This document shows, piece by piece, positions 6,936 to 10,079 of a stretch of DNA of 10,079 nt. Every line of letters starts with the position of its first letter. Position 1 is the stretch's first letter. Source of the stretch: an uncultured Prevotella sp. GTDB taxonomy: Bacteria; Bacteroidota; Bacteroidia; Bacteroidales; Bacteroidaceae. Made by a program: the position numbers and the translations under genes. The DNA lies in contig CAAGFF010000234.1 in assembly GCA_900769055.1 (NCBI GenBank), positions 1-10,079 on the forward strand, read 5' to 3'. The notes under the pieces are model-generated. The model did not search any database and was not told the origin of the DNA. It saw only the letters and a program-made list of their open reading frames with translations.

Positions 6936-6947
6936 AACAAAAAATGA

Positions 6948-7994
6948 ATGAAAAAGGTACTATTTTTGACAGCGGCCTTGCTGCTGATGACTTTCTTTGC
7001 TGAGGCGCAAAAGAAGTATTCTGTGTACGCTGTGGGCTTCTACAATCTCGAGAACCTCTTCGACACATGTCATGACGAGGGTAAGAACGATTACGAGTTC
7101 CTTCCCACTGGCTCATACCGTTGGGATGGCATAAGGTATTCGCATAAGTTGCACAATATGGCACGGGCGTTGTCCGACATGGGTACAGACGTGCTGCCTG
7201 GTGTAGGCTGTGCTGTTATCGGAGTCAGCGAGGTGGAGAACGCCAAGGCTCTTACTGACCTTGTCAACCAGCCTGAGCTGAAGGCGCGCAACTTCAAGTT
7301 CGCTCACATTGAGGGACCAGACAAGCGTGGTGTGGACTGTGCCATGCTCTACAATCCCAGTCTGTTCAAGTATGAGCGTGACACCTTGTACCAATATGTG
7401 CAGGAACTGGAGAAGGACAGCGCATTCAAGACAAGAGGATTTCTTACCGTGGAGGGAAAGATTGCTGACGAGCCTGTTGTTGTCATCGTTTGCCATTGGC
7501 CAAGCCGTTTCAGTGGCTCGTTCTACCGTGAGTCGGCAGCAAGGCAGGTAAGGGCTATCAAGGATAAGTTGCTGGCGGAAAATCCAGAGAGGAAGATTTT
7601 TGTCATGGGTGATATGAACGACGACCCTACCGACAAGAGTATGCGTGTAGAACTGTCGGCAAAGCCCGAGATAGCAAAGGTTAAGGACGGCGACATGTAT
7701 AACCCCTGGTACAACCTTTTGGCGAAACAGGGTACAGGCACACTTATGTATAACGGGGCATGGAACCTTTTCGACCAGATTGTTATGACGCCCAACCTTC
7801 TCGACCGTGAGGGGAAGAAGGACTATTCTAAGCTGACTCTCTTCAAGTACCAGATACAGCGGATGCCTTATCTTTTCCAGACGGAAGGAAAATACAAGGG
7901 GGCACCCAAGCGCACAACTGCTGGTGGTGTATGGCTCGATGGATTCTCTGACCACCTGCCTGTTTGCGTATATCTTGTAAAGGAACAGAAATAA
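6948..7994 (+). CDS. Secreted endonuclease/exonuclease/phosphatase-family protein
   Basis: The 348-residue protein has a cleavable signal peptide (MKKVLFLTAALLLMTFFAEA|Q) and so acts in the periplasm or outside. The mature part is a complete EEP (DNase I-like) domain with its metal and catalytic motifs in order: FYNLENLFD (31-39), the acidic motif SEVEN (94-98, Glu 95 as the likely metal ligand), RGVDCAMLYNP (127-136), CHWPSR (182-187, catalytic-type His 183), GDMNDDP (221-227) and SDHLPV (334-339). The fold hydrolyses phosphodiesters or phosphomonoesters with Mg2+; members cut DNA, RNA, inositol phosphates or sphingomyelin, so the substrate is open. The ATG at 6948 is preferred because it gives the signal peptide; the ATG at 6944 is in another frame. 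It diverges from the receptor operon and leads a plus-strand run with the glycosylase-like and udk genes (16-nt and 6-nt gaps). Confidence 0.92.
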   Translation: MKKVLFLTAALLLMTFFAEAQKKYSVYAVGFYNLENLFDTCHDEGKNDYEFLPTGSYRWDGIRYSHKLHNMARALSDMGTDVLPGVGCAVIGVSEVENAKALTDLVNQPELKARNFKFAHIEGPDKRGVDCAMLYNPSLFKYERDTLYQYVQELEKDSAFKTRGFLTVEGKIADEPVVVIVCHWPSRFSGSFYRESAARQVRAIKDKLLAENPERKIFVMGDMNDDPTDKSMRVELSAKPEIAKVKDGDMYNPWYNLLAKQGTGTLMYNGAWNLFDQIVMTPNLLDREGKKDYSKLTLFKYQIQRMPYLFQTEGKYKGAPKRTTAGGVWLDGFSDHLPVCVYLVKEQK

Positions 7995-7998
7995 GAGC

Positions 7999-8005
7999 AA
8001 AGGAG
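7999..8005 (+). promoter_or_regulatory. Shine-Dalgarno-like ribosome binding site
   Basis: AAAGGAG with a 5-nt spacer before the ATG at 8011. It supports that start and is noteworthy because other genes in this window have A-rich leaders without such a motif. Confidence 0.5.
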
Positions 8006-8010
8006 CGCAA

Positions 8011-8586
8011 ATGAACACCGTAGAGGAGCATCCCTTTACTCCATTCCTGCCTGCCAACGCATGCCTGCTTATGCTCGGCACGTTCCCGCCAGCACCCAAG
8101 CGGTGGAGCATGAAGTTCTATTACCCTAACTTCACCAATGACATGTGGCGTATCTTCGGCATCTGCTTCTTTGGTGACAAGAACCACTTCGTTATCAGTG
8201 AGCAGAAGACGTACGACCTGCCTGCCATCATCGACTTCCTGAATGAGAAGGGGGTGGCGTTATTTGATACGGCACGCAAGGTGGTCAGGACTAAGAACAC
8301 GGCCTCTGACAAGGATCTCATGATAGTAGAGCAGACAGATTTTGACTCGATGTTGAACCAGCTTCCACAATGCAAGGCTGTGGCAACGGCTGGTCAACTT
8401 GCCACAACCGTATTCTGTAGCCACTTCGGTATCGTGGAGCCAAAGGTGGGAGGATATACGGAGTTTGCTTTCGGAAACCGTACACTGAGGCTATACCGGA
8501 TGCCAAGTAGCTCAAGAGCCTACCCAATGAGAGTGGAGGCGAAGGCGGAGGTGTACCGAAAAATGTTTGAAAACCTAATAAACTGA
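8011..8586 (+). CDS. Uracil-DNA glycosylase superfamily protein (hypoxanthine/uracil-type)
   Basis: The 191-residue cytoplasmic protein resembles the uracil-DNA glycosylase superfamily branch that includes DNA-deoxyinosine (hypoxanthine) glycosylases. Motif 1 is MLGTFPPAPKRWSMKFYYPN (21-40), followed by FTNDMWRIFG (41-50); this matches the 'G.FPP/S...YY..N.FW' pattern of that branch. The second active-site motif is probably RMPSSSRAYP (163-172), corresponding to the 'PS.S' loop that reads the minor groove in the superfamily, with Met where classical UDGs have His. VATAGQLA (124-131) is the usual central 'G..A' strand-helix element. The expected job is removal of deaminated bases from DNA in base-excision repair; base preference cannot be decided here. 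It lies 16 nt after the EEP gene and 6 nt before udk, so the three are probably co-transcribed. Confidence 0.82.
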   Translation: MNTVEEHPFTPFLPANACLLMLGTFPPAPKRWSMKFYYPNFTNDMWRIFGICFFGDKNHFVISEQKTYDLPAIIDFLNEKGVALFDTARKVVRTKNTASDKDLMIVEQTDFDSMLNQLPQCKAVATAGQLATTVFCSHFGIVEPKVGGYTEFAFGNRTLRLYRMPSSSRAYPMRVEAKAEVYRKMFENLIN

Positions 8587-8592
8587 AGCACT

Positions 8593-9219
8593 ATGGATAA
8601 GAAAAAAATCACCATCATAGGTATCGCGGGAGGTACAGGGTCGGGAAAGACCACGGTGGTAAAGAAAATCGTGGAGGCTCTGCCTCCTCACTTCGTGGCT
8701 GTTGTCCCTCTTGACTCCTATTACAACGACACCACGGGCATGACGGACGAGGAACGGCACGCCATAAACTTTGACCACCCTGATGCCTTCGACTGGAAAC
8801 TGCTGCACAAGCAGATAAATGACCTCAGGGAAGGAAAGGCTATCGAGCAGCCTACATATTCATATATACAGTGCAACCGATTGCCTGAGACAATACATGT
8901 GGAGCCGAAGCCCGTCATCATTATCGAGGGCATCATGACGCTGCTAAACAAGAAGCTGCGTGAGCTGATGGACCTGAAGATATTCGTTGACTGCGATTCT
9001 GACGAGCGTCTCATACGCAACATCCAGCGTGACACTATCGACCGCGGACGAACAGTGAGCATGGTGGTGGACAGATATCTTGCTGTACTGAAACCTATGC
9101 ACGAGCAGTTCATTGAACCCACAAAGCGATATGCTGACCTCATCATCCCGCAAGGTGGAGAGAATGCTAAAGGCGTTGGCATCCTCTGCAAGTATATAGA
9201 AGGTATATCATTAGGTTGA
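8593..9219 (+). CDS. udk: Uridine kinase
   Basis: The 208-residue P-loop kinase phosphorylates uridine (and cytidine) to UMP (CMP) in pyrimidine salvage. Walker A is GGTGSGKT (13-20). It is followed by LDSYY (40-44), the 'NFDHPDAFD' segment (59-67) typical of uridine kinases, 'PTYSY' (87-91), VIIIEGIM (108-115) with the conserved Glu-Gly, FVDCDSDERLIRNIQRD (131-147) with the lid arginines, and a C-terminal 'YADLIIPQGGEN' (180-191). Length is normal and no key residue is missing. It begins 6 nt after the glycosylase-like gene and probably belongs to the same transcript. With the secreted EEP-family enzyme upstream, it would fit reuse of nucleosides, though udk is also a housekeeping gene. Confidence 0.95.
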   Translation: MDKKKITIIGIAGGTGSGKTTVVKKIVEALPPHFVAVVPLDSYYNDTTGMTDEERHAINFDHPDAFDWKLLHKQINDLREGKAIEQPTYSYIQCNRLPETIHVEPKPVIIIEGIMTLLNKKLRELMDLKIFVDCDSDERLIRNIQRDTIDRGRTVSMVVDRYLAVLKPMHEQFIEPTKRYADLIIPQGGENAKGVGILCKYIEGISLG

Positions 9220-9339
9220 CAGTTTAGAGTTTAAAGATTAAAGTTTAATGTGGAATGTTTCCTTATAAAAATAGTCTCAAACTACTACACTATTTACATT
9301 AAACTTTAAACTTTAATCTTTAATCTTTTAACTCGTCAA
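9216..9339. repeat. Inverted repeat of iterated heptads between udk and bcp
   Basis: The left arm (9216-9251) reads TTGAC, then four AGTTTAA-family heptads (9221-9248), then TGT. The right arm (9296-9339) reads ACA, five TTAAACT/TTAATCT heptads (9299-9333), then CGTCAA. The inner 14 bp (ACATTAAACTTTAA) and the outer GTCAA/TTGAC match exactly; the copy number differs by one heptad plus two nucleotides. The 44-nt loop has no ORF. The left end overlaps the udk stop codon (9217-9219). It could act as a transcriptional punctuation hairpin or be a dispersed intergenic repeat; no clear promoter for bcp is visible within it. Confidence 0.88.
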
Positions 9340-9357
9340 CTCAAATAAATATTGATT

Positions 9358-9816
9358 ATGAATGTAGGAGACAAATTGCCCGAGGTGCTCGGGCTTGACC
9401 AGAATGGTCAGGAGATTACACTTTCCTCATTGGCAGGAAAAAAGTTAGTGCTGTATGCATACCCCAAGGACAACACGTCAGGATGCACGGCAGAGGCGTG
9501 CTCGCTTCGCGACCACTATGACGAGCTGCAGCAGGCTGGCTACGTGGTGATTGGAGTAAGCAAGGATTCTGCCGCAAGCCACCAGAAGTTTATCGACAAG
9601 CAGCAATTGCCCTTCCCACTCATTGCCGATACCGAGACAACACTGCTTCAGCAGGTCGGAGCATGGGGTGAGAAGTCAATGTACGGAAAGAAGTTCATGG
9701 GCATATTGCGTACCACCTATCTCGTGAATGAGCAGGGAGTGATAGAAAAGATATTCACTCCGAAGGAGATTAAGACAAAGATACATGCCGAGCAGATCCT
9801 CAACTATATCAAGTAA
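9358..9816 (+). CDS. bcp: Thioredoxin-dependent peroxiredoxin, Bcp/PrxQ type
   Basis: The 152-residue cytoplasmic peroxidase reduces hydrogen peroxide and organic hydroperoxides, using thioredoxin as reductant. The active-site loop is YPKDNTSGCTAEACSLRD: Pro 36, Thr 40 and peroxidatic Cys 43 form the PxxxTxxC motif, and Cys 48 is the resolving Cys four residues later, as in atypical two-Cys PrxQ. The 'GVSKDS...HQKF' and 'PFPLIADTE' segments and the 'GILRTTYLV' strand with the conserved Arg also fit. I chose the ATG at 9358 (MNVGDKLPEV), not the in-frame TTG at 9352, because family members begin with a short M(x)xGDKxPxF/V sequence. It stands downstream of the heptad hairpin and has a 3' tandem palindrome array; it may be transcribed separately from udk. 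Confidence 0.95.
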   Translation: MNVGDKLPEVLGLDQNGQEITLSSLAGKKLVLYAYPKDNTSGCTAEACSLRDHYDELQQAGYVVIGVSKDSAASHQKFIDKQQLPFPLIADTETTLLQQVGAWGEKSMYGKKFMGILRTTYLVNEQGVIEKIFTPKEIKTKIHAEQILNYIK

Positions 9817-9843
9817 AATCTGAGGAAATATAATGCCGTTTTC

Positions 9844-9924
9844 ATGAAGATATCTTCGAGAGCCAATGAAGATATCTTCGTGAGCCAACGAAGACGTCTT
9901 CGTAAGCCAATGAAGATATCTTCG
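9844..9924. repeat. 22-bp tandem array, each unit carrying a 14-bp palindrome
   Basis: Three full 22-bp units (9844-9865, 9866-9887, 9888-9909) and a partial fourth (9910-9924) follow each other without spacers. Each begins with (A)TGAAGATATCTTCG and ends in xxAGCCA. Units 1, 2 and 4 share the core GAAGATATCTTC. Unit 3 has CGAAGACGTCTTCG, in which two central changes are symmetric and a third turns the outer T.G pair into C.G. The array sits between the convergent bcp and the minus-strand gene ending at 9952. Confidence 0.95.
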
Positions 9925-9931
9925 TTTTTTT
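9910..9931 (+). terminator. Probable bcp terminator: last palindrome plus T-run
   Basis: The fourth palindrome (TGAAGATATCTTCG, 9911-9924) runs directly into seven T residues (9925-9931) on the plus strand, about 95 nt after the bcp stop. The single stem is short (five pairs around a four-base loop), so the preceding units may add alternative pairings. Confidence 0.5.
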
Positions 9932-9951
9932 GGGTGCAGTTTTTTTGTTGT

Positions 9952-10079
9952 TTATTCAGCTGTGCTGTTGTCCTCAATATCCTTCTGTTCCTCGGCTTGT
10001 GCCTGCTCACTCATGCGTATGAATGCCTTCTTGGTGCGATAGATTTTCATGGCGTTTATACATTCCACAACACCATAAA
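9952..10079 (-). CDS. C-terminal end of an unidentified protein (partial)
   Basis: An open frame enters from the right edge on the minus strand and ends at a TAA (9952-9954). It encodes 41 residues: YGVVECINAMKIYRTKKAFI, then a polar acidic tail RMSEQAQAEEQKDIEDNSTAE. The frame stays open to the window end and converges on bcp, with 135 bp between the two stops. The hydrophilic tail looks like a true C-terminus. I do not recognise the family from this fragment. An internal Met (residue 10) could start a very short ORF, but a longer protein extending beyond the window is more likely. Confidence 0.6.
   Translation of the reverse strand, partial: YGVVECINAMKIYRTKKAFIRMSEQAQAEEQKDIEDNSTAE

Noticed and set aside
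7113..8111. 332-codon minus-strand ORF
   Set aside because: It is antisense to the EEP-family gene and overlaps the next gene; the plus strand has full catalytic motifs, so this is a shadow frame.
9352..9357. TTG start for bcp, two codons upstream of the ATG
   Set aside because: It would add only Met-Ile before a normal family N-terminus; the ATG at 9358 fits homologous starts.
9844..9924. CRISPR array
   Set aside because: The units abut with no spacers, the repeat is only 22 bp, and no cas gene is nearby.

Overview
The window looks like the chromosome of a Bacteroidales bacterium, most likely Prevotella or a close relative. The support is a TonB-dependent receptor, DUF5689 and choice-of-anchor J lipoproteins of Bacteroidota type, lipoboxes followed by acidic residues, A-rich leaders mostly without Shine-Dalgarno sequences, a TAnnTTTG-type promoter, and a four helix bundle suffix-domain gene. 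No rRNA, tRNA, CRISPR array or recognisable transposase was seen.

Left part (1-1650, minus strand). The 5' end of a secreted lipoprotein gene, probably a NUC1-type DNA/RNA non-specific endonuclease, is cut by the window edge. Upstream of it lie a hairpin terminator and the gene for type B ribosomal protein L31, which has a good promoter. Next comes a four helix bundle suffix-domain protein gene. It is bracketed on both sides by hairpins built from the same GATAGAGCAGATAGATA-like word, so gene plus hairpins look like one discrete insertion-like unit of about 0.94 kb.

Centre (1657-6799, minus strand). A three-gene operon reads TonB-dependent receptor (835 aa), DUF5689/OB-fold-like lipoprotein (282 aa), lipoprotein with two choice-of-anchor J repeats (572 aa). 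There is no SusD partner and no glycan enzyme. Divergent from it (6948-9219, plus strand) is a tight run: a secreted endonuclease/exonuclease/phosphatase-family enzyme, a uracil-DNA-glycosylase-like protein and uridine kinase. My working idea is that receptor, surface lipoproteins and secreted nuclease-like enzymes form an envelope system for catching and breaking down extracellular nucleic acid or another phosphodiester/phosphate substrate. This is inference from gene content.

Right part (9216-10079). An AT-rich inverted repeat made of iterated heptads (AGTTTAA family) separates udk from a Bcp/PrxQ peroxiredoxin gene. After bcp comes an array of 22-bp tandem units, each carrying a GAAG-palindrome-CTTC, one of which has symmetric substitutions that keep the palindrome. 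The array lies between convergent genes. The last feature is the 3' end of an unidentified minus-strand gene.
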